Of a DNA stretch of 64,000 nt, positions 40,198 through 52,115 are shown piece by piece (the stretch's first letter is position 1; every line of letters starts with the position of its first letter). The stretch comes from Chamaea fasciata (Eukaryota > Chordata > Aves > Passeriformes > Sylviidae): contig JARCOQ010000003.1 of assembly GCA_029207755.1 (NCBI GenBank), positions 90,908,646-90,972,645 on the forward strand. The letters are read 5' to 3'. Below the pieces are notes generated by a model. It ran no database searches. It was not told where the DNA came from and saw only the letters and a program-made list of their open reading frames with translations. Both the position numbers and the translations under genes were made by a program.

Positions 40198-40512
40198 TCA
40201 TCTCATCAAACTGCTGTGTGCTTTTAAAAGATATAATGGCATAATGTCATTTTCTGTTTTCATGTTTTTCACACGAAGATTTCTCTGGGCTAAGTAGAAT
40301 AAATGGCCTGGGTCTGTCAACTGAGCTGTTCCACTCCTCGTACTTCCTAAATTCCCTGCAGCTGCATCTTGCAAATGCCTGTTCATTAGGAGGTACATGA
40401 TCTGGTGTCTCTGAGCAAATAATTTATCATCTTCTGTAGTGAGAAATTCCAGTCTTTTCTGATCATCAGCTTCAAATATATTCACATCATGGGAAAAAGA
40501 GATATCGGACAT
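40198..40512 (-). CDS. Hypothetical 104-residue protein beside a CpG island (candidate gene or decayed retrocopy)
   Basis: The frame starts MSDISFSHDVNIFEADD, has an A at -3 of the ATG, and runs to TGA without interruption. Its first ~80 residues look like a soluble, mixed-charge protein (QKRLEFLTTEDDKLFAQRHQ, then IMYLLMNRHLQ, then TDPGHLFYLAQRNLR); the last 20 are less convincing. No signal peptide or membrane segment is seen. The start lies about 130 bases outside a CpG island, the position expected for a first coding exon read from that island. An in-frame upstream stop (40600-40602) fixes the N-terminus unless a leader exon is spliced at the pyrimidine tract ending near 40550. I cannot assign a family. 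Alternatives: a retrocopy remnant, or a chance ORF in a non-coding RNA. Confidence 0.4.
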   Translation of the reverse strand: MSDISFSHDVNIFEADDQKRLEFLTTEDDKLFAQRHQIMYLLMNRHLQDAAAGNLGSTRSGTAQLTDPGHLFYLAQRNLRVKNMKTENDIMPLYLLKAHSSLMR

Positions 40513-40607
40513 TTTAGAGCTTTTTAAAGTGAAAGCAGTGTGGTGGCTTAAGGTGAAATAAAATAGGCAAGAAGGAGGAAATGGAGGACATGATTTAGGT
40601 CAGTCTT

Positions 40608-40629
40608 CCCCCCCCCCCCCCCCCCCCCC
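40608..40629. repeat. C(22) homopolymer
   Basis: An unbroken run of 22 C at the edge of the CpG island, between it and the 104-codon minus ORF. On the minus strand it is G(22), able to form a G-quadruplex. Such tracts are error-prone in sequencing, so its length is uncertain. Confidence 0.95.
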
Positions 40630-40639
40630 ATTTCTTTTC

Positions 40640-41090
40640 ATCGGCTTTCCGGTACCGAGCTCGTTTCAGAGCGAGTTTTCCCTGGGCCAAAGCGGGAATT
40701 CCCGTTCGCTGCTGCCGCCGCCTCCTTGCGCCGTGCCCTGCAGCGGCTCCGCGGGCGGGCGGCAGGGGGCGCCATTCCCGGCCCGGCCATTCCCGGCCCC
40801 TTCCTGCCGGCCCGGGCCGTCGGCTCTTCGGCGCGGACCGGCGGCTGCGGGTCGGGGCCGCTGGAGCCCGTGTGTAAGTGCGAGCCTTCGGGCCGTGTCC
40901 CGCTCCGGTGTTTCAATAGCGCCCGCCGAGCACACACGTCCCGCACGTAAGCGCGGAGCAGGAGCAGCGCTGCCGGCGGGAACAGCAGCGCCCGCATCCC
41001 GCTGGCTGAGCGGACACGAACGGACCGCAGTCGGCTGCCGAGAGCCGCCCGGCCATCACGGGGCCATCACGGACGCCTGACCCTTTCCTG
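40640..41090. promoter_or_regulatory. Unassigned CpG island (possible bidirectional promoter)
   Basis: A sharply bounded GC-rich, CpG-dense block of about 450 bases in AT-rich intergenic DNA, about 15 kb from the AGPAT5 promoter and 11 kb from the MCPH1 3' end. Neither known gene needs a promoter here. The plus strand contains two good splice-donor matches, TGT|GTAAGT at 40874 and CAC|GTAAGC at 40947, suggesting a plus-strand first exon. The minus strand leads to the ORF at 40198-40512. ORFs within the island are GC-rich shadows rich in Ala, Gly, Pro and Arg. Confidence 0.75.
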
Positions 41091-44000
41091 ACGCGAAATT
41101 ACCCCGAGAGCTGCCGTAGCTCCGTCTTGCTAAACTCTCCTAATATACATATTTTCTGAGCTGTGATCTAGCGTTATTCCCAGGGGTTCTCCAAGAAAGG
41201 AAGTGGAGAATGTTCTTTTCAAAAGCATGAAGTGGGAAAATGTTTAGAACTATTTATAGCTGCACTTAGACTGTGGAAATCCCAGACATTATAAACTATT
41301 TATAGTTATTCTCTGGGTTAAAAGGGTAAAGTCAGAAATCTTATTGAAAAAGTTGCATATGCTACTTATCCATCAGTTAGATTAAATGCGACTTCTGAGC
41401 GCAGGATGGGGCTGACTGAGATTGATGAAAACTAGGAGGAATCAAAGGTGAGGTGGAAACACCAATCCAGAGGAATACACATCCCATACTGTGGAAACAG
41501 CAAGGGCCCTGTGGCACCTGCAGACTTAGCCCAGGGCCAAAGGGTGGTAGGGACATGCACACTCACTCTTTAGCTGTGACTGCTGACAGCAAGGTAGAGT
41601 CTTCCACTGCCACAGGTTTCTCCATCCTGGCTGTTAGGGGACTCCCGTGCCAGCTACCAGTGTGTTAGAGCTGCTGTCTCTGCTTGCTTTGGTGTGTCAA
41701 ATCTCTTTATGCTTTAAATCCTTGGGAGTCTGTGCATGAGCCTTTTCTTCGGTGAGCTCACTCAGGCATCGGTAGGCAGCAGGTATCATCAGGGGCATTA
41801 TTTTGTACGTTCTGGCTGTGCTGCCTCAGCAGCTCCAGCAGCTGGGGTCGCCTCCATGCAGATGGTGATGGGCGGGGCTGCAAGGAGGTTCCTTGGGCTG
41901 GATGGGGCTTCCCATCCTCATAGCACCTTGGTGACTGACTACATTTCAAAAATAAATCATCTCTAAAGCTTTTCTTGCTTTTGTCAGAAATGTCTGGACC
42001 AAGTCTGAATTTGCTGTAAGTAATTAAGGAACTCCACAGAAATATCTCTTTACTAACGGTTGAACACAACCAGCAGATGCAAACTGACCAAAAACGTCTT
42101 GTATAACATGAGAAAAACGCTGAAATGCAGATCATTAGAACAGAAATATTGTATCAACACTGTTAATGTATCTAATTTAAGGGGAAACTTTTCTTACTGT
42201 AACCTGCATAATTTCAGGCATGAAATCCCAATGATGTTTGGTTCCCACTGCTGTGCTTCTCTGATGAAGTGTGCAAAACCAACACTCTCTTTAAAACTCC
42301 CAAAACCAAACATAAAGCATTAATATATTATTGTTTTTTTAAAATCTCCTCATTCAACACTTTTTGCTCTGCCTGACTAGAGTATCTTACAATCAGTACC
42401 ACTGATAAATGGATTGTTTCAAGTCTTGAAAGAAGTATCTTAGTATCTTCAGAAAAAACTCACTTTCCTCTGAATAGTCTCATTTCAAAGAGGAGGGTTG
42501 TATTATTTTTGCTCTGAGCTGTGCTTCTCTTTGGCCCTGCCTAATGCTGAAATTTGTGCCAGTGTTTTTAAAGCTTGTTTTGTTTGCTGTTTGCCATGAT
42601 TTTAGGGTCAGCGAAGAGCTGCTGTGTGGTGATGCCACTAATCAGGTAGGCAGTAACTTCTTACTGAAAATGGATTTTTGTTTGCTAGTGCTTTTGTTGG
42701 TCCTTCCAGCCTCTTGGACAAGCACGTGTGGGTGTCTAGAGTTGCCCTACCTTCTGTCTGCAGTCTCTGTGAATAGAAACATGGGGTGTACAAACATACC
42801 TGGGTTATCTTACCCTGCTTTCCCTATAGCTTGGCTAGATTTCTGTAGTGACCCACCATGGATCATACAAAAAGGTTTCTTGGAGTAAAAATAACTTTGG
42901 AAGTAAGGCATCCTTTCTTCCCCCCACATCCCTCTTCAGGTATAAGAGGTTTTGTAAATGACACTGCACATGCTGATGAGCACAGAATAATTCCCCCAGG
43001 TCACACCTCAGCCTTCACTGTTGAAAGAAGAAAGCCCTAGAGCTCAGCTTTGTGCACTTATACCTTTACTACCCTTCATGGTGTGAAGGGCTGATGACCA
43101 AACCTGAGGTAAAGTTGGTTTGACAAAGCCAAACTCCAGTTTAGAAGTGAGTTGAGTTTAGGATCTAATTTGTCACAACTAGCATTTTGATAACTCCATA
43201 AATCATTTTATTAACACTACCATGATTCTCTGAATCATTCAACAACATCCTACAGCAAAACAAAACAAAACAAACCTCCAGACTTAGAAGATAAACTTCT
43301 GTTTTAATAGGCCGACCTACCAGATGGCATATTTTATTGGCAATAATGCAGCCATTTACAGCCTTGTTAGCAGCCACATGAACATTACTCAACAGTTTTC
43401 TATGACAATCCTGGGTGTTTCTAAAGGGTATTTTCAAACTTATTTATCTTATTGCAGTATGCCTCCCTTCTTCGAAATCATCAAGAGTTGAGCTCATTTT
43501 ATTTCCCTAAAAGACAGAAACATGTTTTACAGCACAGTATTTTAAAAAATCCAAACCAAAACAGGATGTAAAATAAATAGCATCATTTGTCCATAAACCA
43601 CCAGATTGTTCTGCAGGAGCAGTGGTTAGACAGGGTGTGTGCTGATTCAATTCTAAGGTAGCCCCTTCCCCTTATAAAGGAGACCACAGGTCAGTGATGA
43701 AGAACCTCTGACCCTCTGTGGTGCAGCAGAAATAAATTATGGAAATAAAGCTTGTCTCTGAATTTTCTAACTTGCAAAATGTAGCTATCAGTTTTCAGGT
43801 ATTCAGCTAGCTGAATGGGGCAATAATTATGGAACAGAAATCACTTGTGAAGAGGCAGATACTAATACTTTCCTTGTGCAGGTCATGCAAAAGAGCACAG
43901 CTCTGCAAGTTAAAAACCAACATTGCTTCTAGGTACCCGAATTGATATTCTGCAGACAGAGTTTATTAAGTCTGTAAATATAGCTGGATTCAGTGGTTCA

Positions 44001-45280
44001 TTGTACAGATTATCTTGATATCAAACCCACAGCAAAGCAGTGTTTTACGTCACTGACTACCAGTAATAGCAATGCAGAAGCAGAGGTGTTGAGTTTAAAT
44101 GTCAGCCATGACCTGAAGCTCTCAGCATTTTCCCACACTCAATTTGAAACATCCAGTTTTCCTGAGAGACCCTTGTATTTGTACTTTCCTTGTATAACTT
44201 GGGATTGGACATTTGTACACCATTTTTTTCTCTGTGTTGGGAGCTGGAAGTCTAGCTTAAGAGTATTTAGCCTTACTAGGGAGTAAAGTAGCAATTTTCT
44301 TAATGAATTGCTGGTTATACAGAGTCCAGCTACTAAGAGAAATGAAAAAACGATAAGACCATTGATACGAGTAAATTGTATTAGTTACAACACAACAGAG
44401 AACTTGTTCCTACTTTGAAAAAAAGCAAAGATTTTCTTACCTCAGTAATTGAAGTTAGTTCTGTCAAAAATACAAAAGCAAAAAAGTTACCAAGTTGAGA
44501 TCAAGTATGGCTTTGGTTATTTATTGATAAGTTCACACTCTAAAACTATTCTTTAATTCATTGGAAAGAATTCTGGTATTATTTTAGATATACACAGTAG
44601 TAGAATACAAGACACAGAGAGGGTTGGCACTGTACTGGGAGTTGTTGTAAGTGGGAAGCTCTCCCCCACACTGCATGCTACAAAGAAATGGCATCTGTGC
44701 CAGAAAAGTAGGCAGAGCTGACCACTTTGCTACTCATTTCCTATGGCTATATACTCATTTCATAGTCTGGTCCATGAAAAGAGACAGGTTTGTACTGTTG
44801 CCACTGGAAGCATAGTCTTTCAGCAGTGTAGGGAGAACATCAAAAGAAGGAAGACACCCCTTACTTTGTGCAGTAGTGGTGGGGCCACAAAGTTGGATTG
44901 CTAAGATTATTTGGAAGCAGACTTCTGCTTCCAGGGTTGGAAAAATGATGGTTAATTAGGATGGGTATTCTTAAGATTCAGCCTACACTGTTTCAAGTTG
45001 TGACTATGACAGTCACAACTGAAGCTGTACCAGACTCAGGTGTCATAAGTTTCCTTGAACTGCTGCAGCCACAGATACAACACACATCTCTGCTGCCCTG
45101 ACCAGATGTCGTGGGTCATTGTCAGGGTGTTGTCTCTCTGCAGTGTTGCACACCACTGTAGATCATCATAGCTATCACTTCCAGCTAGTTTTGGAAGGTG
45201 CATAGGATCTTGTACTGTTGCCTGGCAGCAAAAAGGCCAGGAAGCACCTGGAATTGGTGCCATGAAGATTGAGGGACTCG
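41091..45280. other. Intergenic DNA, no gene recognised
   Basis: AT-rich, with scattered short ORFs. The 114-codon plus frame 42544-42888 has a hydrophobic middle but no family match. A 40-base exon-like segment (42606-42645) with good splice sites is described as a finding. Nothing else is supported. Confidence 0.65.
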
Positions 45281-45289
45281 CCATTCAGC

Positions 45290-45550
45290 AAGATTGTCCA
45301 GCCTCCAACAATTCCTGCCTCAATTGTTTTTAAATCCATATAAATTTTTGACATCCACTAAGTTCCACAGCTTGATTCTATGTGGTGTGAAGAGTAAGGC
45401 TTCCCTCTCAGCCATCTCTTTTGAAGGCAGGGGATTCCCCAGTTATTGCAATCATTTCTCATAGAGAGGACACTTTTTGACTTTGCTGCCCCTCTCTGAA
45501 CCTTCTCAAATGTCCTGTATCTGTTTAGACATGAGGGAGAACAGAACAGA
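45290..45550 (-). mobile_element. Ancient CR1/L3-type LINE fragment
   Basis: The plus strand shows, in order, aagttccacagcttgattct, gtggtgtgaagagtaaggct, ttctcatagagaggacactt, and cctctctgaaccttctcaaa. This is the antisense of the 3' region of old amniote CR1/L3 elements, so the element reads on the minus strand. It is strongly diverged and has no coding capacity. Confidence 0.55.
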
Positions 45551-48500
45551 ATACCTGTGTGCTTGGAAATGCAAAGGAAGATACTCTAGGTGGCAGGAAG
45601 TAAAGAACCTTTCTTGAATTTAATGGGCAGTGACCCTTGGGATTACTTAGGCCTTTAGCTCTCTAACTTAGGCATGAGACAAAGCTTCACAGGATACAAA
45701 GCTCTCTTCATTAATGATATAATCTCCTGGAAAACTTCAGCTGGATATTCACACAATCTTTATTAGGAGTCTTTGTGCTTCTACTGTCTTTGTGCCTACC
45801 TACACTTTTAACTCGCATGCTCTAAATTGCATAGATAGCAAATTTAGTGGTACGAGTAACCCTCATAAAGGTATACAGAGAACTGAAGACCTGGGTAAAG
45901 GGCCCTTGTTAGCCTGGGCAGATCCAGGCTCAGATCTCATGAGAGCTGTAGCTTCATAGTTTGTGTGTAGCTCACTGCTGGTGGTCTAGGTATGCAAAAG
46001 ATTCCAAATGGGAAGGCAGAAGAGGGGATCTGATTCTGTAACAGAGGGGCTTTGATACTGTGCAAGAGAGTACTGCTTAGAGACTATGGGTTTCTGTCTT
46101 TCATGCAACACTCTTAAAATGCAAAATATATGAAATATCACTACTAACATCAAGGAAAAAGAGAAGACAAGAAAGCACAGAAGGAGAAGAGGCTGGATAA
46201 AATCAGGGCAAAGTGAATCTCAAGTTCTATAACTTCAAATTCTTCTATTTGCAGCTATGCCCTTTAATAGCTTCTATATGGGTCATCAAAATATGTTCAA
46301 CATCCCTGCACTTTAGGACATTCTTCTCTTCATCAAGTGGGATACTGAGAGTAGCTGGGAATAAAATAACAGTGTTGATTCCCAGACTAGAGAACTCTGC
46401 TTTTAGCGTCGATTTTCAATTCAAGCCTGTGTTGCCTGGGCAATGTCAGGGAAAATATAAATTCTCTTCTGTAGGAGGAAATGCTCTTCCTCCAACTTCT
46501 AAAATGCTTATCTTTGTGTACAGCTGAAGTATGATGAAGCATGTGTCCAAAAAAGTGTATTCCCAAGTCAGCATTTCAAGTGGGTGTGAATTTCAAGCTA
46601 TTCAGAAATATTCAGTCATTGGTGGGGGCGAGGAGGAGCACCAGATTTTTTAAGTGTACATTAAAAGTGGCAAAGGGATGAGCCAGGCTCTTCATAGAGG
46701 TCAAGCATCTGCAAGCTTATATCAAGGTTCCCAAGTGTCTTGATTGTCATATGAATTGACACATTAGGCTGTAATCAGAGCAGGTCCATATTTGTTCATT
46801 TCTTGAACTGAAACTTTTGCCCTCCCCACAAATATTGAGATCAAAAATCATGGGTTTGCTCAACTTAATATTTAAAAAGTACAATGTGTAATTTTGGATG
46901 TTGGCTTAGTTTTATCCACGGTGTGTTGCACTGAACATTTAAAGTCATGACAATTTCCATACTGCATGCATAAAAATCATCTTGGATTTAGGCTCATCTC
47001 TAGATCCATGGGACTACTTACTTGACAAAATTTCCCCTGAACAAATTTCAGTTTGAATGAATGAGCCGGAATGTTTCACTCCAGAGCAGAAAATCTGGAA
47101 AATGTTTTTTTCTTTACCCCATACTTGCATCCAAGTCAACAACTAAAAATGTAATTTAGAGATGAGATGTGATCATCTCCCTAACAGTTCTCAATCATGA
47201 AGCTATCTCCTCCTGTGATTTTTAAAGTATATTTCTTTAATTATTAAAAGTTTTAAAAAGTAGGGTCTTCAAAGAGATCTATGTGCTGCAAAAAGGAACC
47301 ACTAGCAGAAGACTTTCCAAGTTTCAGCTTCAGCCGCCATGACTGTCACATACACGTCCCATCAGTAATATTGTGAAACTGCCTCCCTTCGCACACTCCT
47401 TCCTAAAGACCTGGTTTTCACTCTTAAAAGCCCTGAGTTTATAGCTCCATAAAATCTGTGATGAAGATGGAAAAAACAAACCCCAAGCAAACCCTAAACC
47501 TGCCTGGACTGGTAGTACCAATCCTTTCACCAACTCACATATAGCTGCACCTTGTTTTTGGTGCACCTTTTTTTTTTTTTTTTCCCCCTTTAAATATATC
47601 TCTAAGACAATGTGAAGGACATTTGTGGGCATTGATAAATCCTCTTGGAAAATAAACACCCCTTGGCAGCTCCGTCTCTAGTGATAGCTCAGGTGCTTTC
47701 CAGACAACAGAAGCTACAAGGCAAACAACACAAGCTGGCACGGAAGAAGTCGCAGGAAGGTTCAGCCAGTGTGAGCTGGAGAATCCCAGGGGCGAGGAAG
47801 GTGAGGACGTGTTGGCAGGCTGGGAGGGCTGTGCCTCCAGCACTGTGCCACAAATCACTCTCTGAAGGATGTTGGCTCTGGCAGTTCAAGGGAACGTGCA
47901 GTCCTGCGTCACACCTGGCTGCTACTTAACACCTCGGTCCTGCACAGAGCCTGAGCCACTCTTGGGTGATTAGAGGTTGTTTCACATCTGTATCAACAGA
48001 AGGAACGCCCTGCTTTGCCAGGTCCCAGCAAAAGCTCTCAGCAGACACCTGTGCTGATAACAGTGGTTATCTTTTTACCACTGGTAGTTTTTAACCACCC
48101 TGTTACCAGCTCCTGCGTGATGCTTTAGTATAGGTGATACTCTTCCAGAGTATCTGCTGTTTCGTCCTGTCATGCAAAGAGCTAATTCTGAAATTAAGCA
48201 ATAAAAGGAGATCAGAAATCAGACCCTGATTATTGCAATAGGACCACAGCCATTTGGTTTTATTTTAAAAGAGTTCTCTTTAAAAATGACTGCTGGCACA
48301 GACACAGGCTTGTTAATACTTTTCAGTTTTCAGTGGGAGCAAAATTTTTTTTTTTGCTCTTGTCTGTTTCTTTGGAGGAAAAAAAATAGTTTAATCCGTT
48401 TTCTAGACATTGTTCCTTGTATACCTCAACTTTAAGCTTTATAAATGATAGAAACACTGCTCCACACAGCCACAGTTCCTGCTCAGAAAGCCTAATTTGG

Positions 48501-51500
48501 AGCACCTTTGCCTCACAGTCCCTAAAGTTTCACCAAAAAAAAAAAAAAAGTGTGTGTGTGCTGGCAGCTTCCTAGCACTGAATATGCTAGCACTTCAGCA
48601 CATAATGCAGTTGTCCCTAAATTACATTCTATACAGATCAATTACTATAACACAAGCTCATTTTAGTGGAACTATGAACTGATGATCAAGTCATGCAATA
48701 GTTTTTATTAGTTATTTTTATTTAAAAAGGAACAATCTACAAAAAGTTGACTTTAGCTGAGTCAAGAAAATATCCAGAAACGTAAAACCAGCTCAACAAA
48801 TCTGTAGTTTGGTAAGTCGGTACCAGATGGTTCATATACTGGGATCACTGTGAATATTTAGAGACTTTTAACTCAATTGAAATACATACCACAAATGCAG
48901 TTGCAATTTAAAACTGATTACAAAAACAGAGAAAGGGAGAAAAGAGACCTATGATCCACCTACCTCACTGGCAATCTTTCAAATACTTCCTTAGCCAATC
49001 TTACATTATTAGTCACTGCAACTAAGAATTTTTTTTTAGATCCTAAGCTATTTTTTATGGATATGTGGTTTGAATAGGACACCAATTTTGCTGCCATTCT
49101 GACACAGCTTAAGCAACACTTCAAGGCTATGCCTGTGTTTGTCCTGTATTTGTGTATTTACCAATGTGAGTCCCCACTAAATTATGCAAAGTGTGGTAAA
49201 AGCTCTTCTTATCTCTGGAAGAGGAAGGATGGGAGGGATGTTGGTGATCTGTGCACCCAGTTGGTACCACCTATAGCACTGATGAAAGTAAAATGAGTTA
49301 AAATGTGTTGGGAGTTAAACTACATTTACAAATTAGCTCAGCTAATGTGAATCTCACAGAGGAATAATACTTATTTTGACTTTTCAATATATTTTAATTT
49401 AAACAGATTCCTAATCAACTTAAGCTATCTTGGAAAGACCTTTAATGGCACTAATGGGATTGAGCTAGAGAGCCTTTAGCAGGGAAGCGGAAACTCTCTG
49501 AGAAGGAGACACAGAAGCTATGCGGAGTCATTTTCACACATGAATGGCAAAAGCATTCTTGCAGGATGAAAAGGTAAGGTTAAGACAATTTCTCCTGAAA
49601 AAAAAAAAAAGTAATAAAGTAAAATAATAAAATTTTAGATCTTCCTAATAAGGAGAGCCCAGTACCTGTTTGCGGAGGAGAGAGAGCATATCTGTGCTAT
49701 GGCAGAACGTTTACTGACCACTGCATGTTGCAAAAATCTCAGAACTCAGAACTGCCCATGAATCATTGATACTTCTTGGTGCTGTGTGTACTCTTAGAAA
49801 GCAAGTCAGACAGGGTGGACAGCAGTCCTATTGCCCAGAATGTGAGATCAGAATTTGGAATTCAATTTCCTGCTGGCTATATATGCCTGTCTACTACAAG
49901 TTCTGCAAGAAGAGCCAATAGATTGGGATTTCTACCAACCATATAATTTAAGGTGGAATTATCTAAATTGGCAGATTGTTTTATTTGAAACATTTTAGTT
50001 TAGAAAAAAAGGATATTAGACTTTTCACTGTCAAATCTATTACATGTGTGACTAATAAAGACCAACAAGATGATCCAAGAATTTACAATTTAAATAGCTG
50101 AGACTAATCTTAAGAAGATTTATGAGAAAGCTGATTTGGAGTGCTTTATTCTATAAATTAATAGTGTCAGATTTTTATGGGCACACTTAGGAAATTACTA
50201 CAAAATAAACCCAGGAGGTTGTTGTAGTCAAAGCTAAGCAGTATAATTCAAACAAATGATTCTGTTATTTACTGGTATCCATATGTTCACATGCCACAAC
50301 CTATATAAGTATTTTTATTCTACTATATAATACTTGGCAACTACCTTCTTATAAGGGGGCTCATAAGGTCAAGGCTGAAGACTGATAACATGTTACCAGT
50401 GCTCTGCACTGAATAGGTAAATAGTTTTGATGATAAACTGTACAATTTGTCGACATACATGATTACACAATTTCGTATCAAACATACCAGTTTTTATATC
50501 AAACATACTTTTCCTAGATAAGACACTGTTAAAAATTTGCATATCAGAAAACTAAGCTAGGAAAAGATCTCAGTAAATTAGATTTTGTAGTTTATATACC
50601 AAATCCACCTATGTAGAACTTGAAAATGAGGTCTTGACCTTTTGAGTTACAGATGAAAATAAAATCAGTTTAATTTTCCATAAAAAATCATAATGTGGAG
50701 CTTTTCAATTATAAGTAGATTTAACATTTTACAGAGCAACTATACAAATGCAATTGTATAGTTGCAATGTACCTGAAACAGCCTGTCACCCACAGATACT
50801 GCTGAACTTGTTTTGAAGACAGAGATTGTATAATCTTTGTTTACAGAACACTTATATTCAAACTTTTTTAAAAGCCCAAGAAGTTAGAACAATGCAACAG
50901 AATGGCAATATAAAAATAACATAAAAATCAACCATTGCACTTCAATTTTTCCACAATATTAACTCAAAATAATAAATTTCTGTACAGAGTTTGCATTTTC
51001 TTATGCTGAGGGAACTCTGAGGGGAACACTGAGTTTGGAGAGCGTGAGTTATGAGCTGCCTTTAAATTACTTGATAACATTACTCTCTGTAATGATACAT
51101 CATTTTGATGGTACTTGGAAATCTTTAAAGGAGCTTGTACATTTATAGATAAACAGGTGCTATGCAATGTACTTTACCTATAAACCTCACTTTGTACCTG
51201 CTAAAAACAAATCTACAGATTAAAGAAGAATTTAACATGTAAGACATTTTTATGCATTGTGCCAGCATACCTAAAGGATTTCATAGTATGTTCCCTTTTC
51301 AACAGATTTTAGCATCTGAATGATGTGCTGTCTCAGTGCATTTAACTCAAAGTCAGTAACTGTAGTTTCAGCCTAGGTGTAAGGTAGACATATTTTGAGA
51401 TTCAATTAAAGGCATTGAAATCAAGCAATACCTTAACTACACATTTGAGCATAATTACTGAGTTTCATTTAGTTTTGAAAACACAGTTTAGAAGTGCAAG

Positions 51501-51840
51501 TTTACACCAGCAGGTGTGAGTTGAGCACCATGGGCAACCTTATCTTTTTACCAAAGAAATGTTTTTAGCAATGATCATGAAGATGTGGCATCGTGCCCCT
51601 TCAGGTGTGTGAAGAGGCACTCGGACTTGAGGAGCCAACAGAATTCCTGCATCTGCCCTGGGAGCACAGCTCCTGCCGACTGCACCAGAGCCAGCTCAGG
51701 CACACCCACCCACGCTGAGTGCACACCTCTTAACTGCACTGCAACAAGTCTTTGCTTGAAGACTAGAAAATTCCACTCCCTCCCAGTGAATAGTGACTCC
51801 TTCAGCTTTCAGTTCCAAAGGTCTTCAACAAATAAACAAA
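45551..51840. other. Intergenic DNA downstream of MCPH1
   Basis: Mostly AT-rich. It includes T(16) at 47568-47583 and a somewhat GC-richer patch at 47640-48140 with overlapping frames on both strands, none recognisable. No RNA gene or mobile element could be assigned. Confidence 0.65.
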
Positions 51841-51852
51841 AGGAAGACGACT

Positions 51853-51874
51853 TTTATTAGGGAAATACTTTATT
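51853..51874 (-). terminator. MCPH1: MCPH1 polyadenylation signals (two AATAAA hexamers)
   Basis: On the minus strand two AATAAA hexamers lie at 51874-51869 and 51858-51853, about 186 and 202 bases after the MCPH1 stop codon. They predict a short 3' untranslated region ending near 51830-51850. Other distal signals cannot be excluded. Confidence 0.6.
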
Positions 51875-52059
51875 TCAAAACCTAAAGATTTCACAAGATG
51901 CACAGCTGCACAAGTATTAAGAATACAGAAATCGTTGTTCCTCTGTATTTATAAGTATGTGACTTGCATTTTCTTGGGAATTTCCTTCACAGCTTATTTT
52001 TTTGTTGAATCCAAGCTACGTATGTTTCCTTACAACCATATGGAAGCTCTTGAGTTAGC

Positions 52060-52115
52060 TCACGTCTGAAAAATGTAGTTTTCCATAGGACATATTGTAT
52101 ACTGAGCGATTGAAT
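52060..52115 (-). CDS. MCPH1: MCPH1 last coding exon (microcephalin C-terminus)
   Basis: Encodes the second and third bases of an Asp codon, then SIAQYTICPMENYIFQT and TGA (56 coding bases). The human protein ends, as I recall, DSITQHKVCAPENYLLSQ, so length and the ENY(I/L) signature agree. The acceptor is a TTTATTTTAG tract and phase 1 matches the preceding exon exactly. These residues complete the last helix of the third BRCT domain. The penultimate exon is about 1.9 kb away at 53986. Confidence 0.93.

Noticed and set aside
40638..41080. Overlapping ORFs of 74-119 codons on both strands in the orphan CpG island.
   Set aside because: Same GC-driven lack of stops; composition is low-complexity and no frame is favoured.
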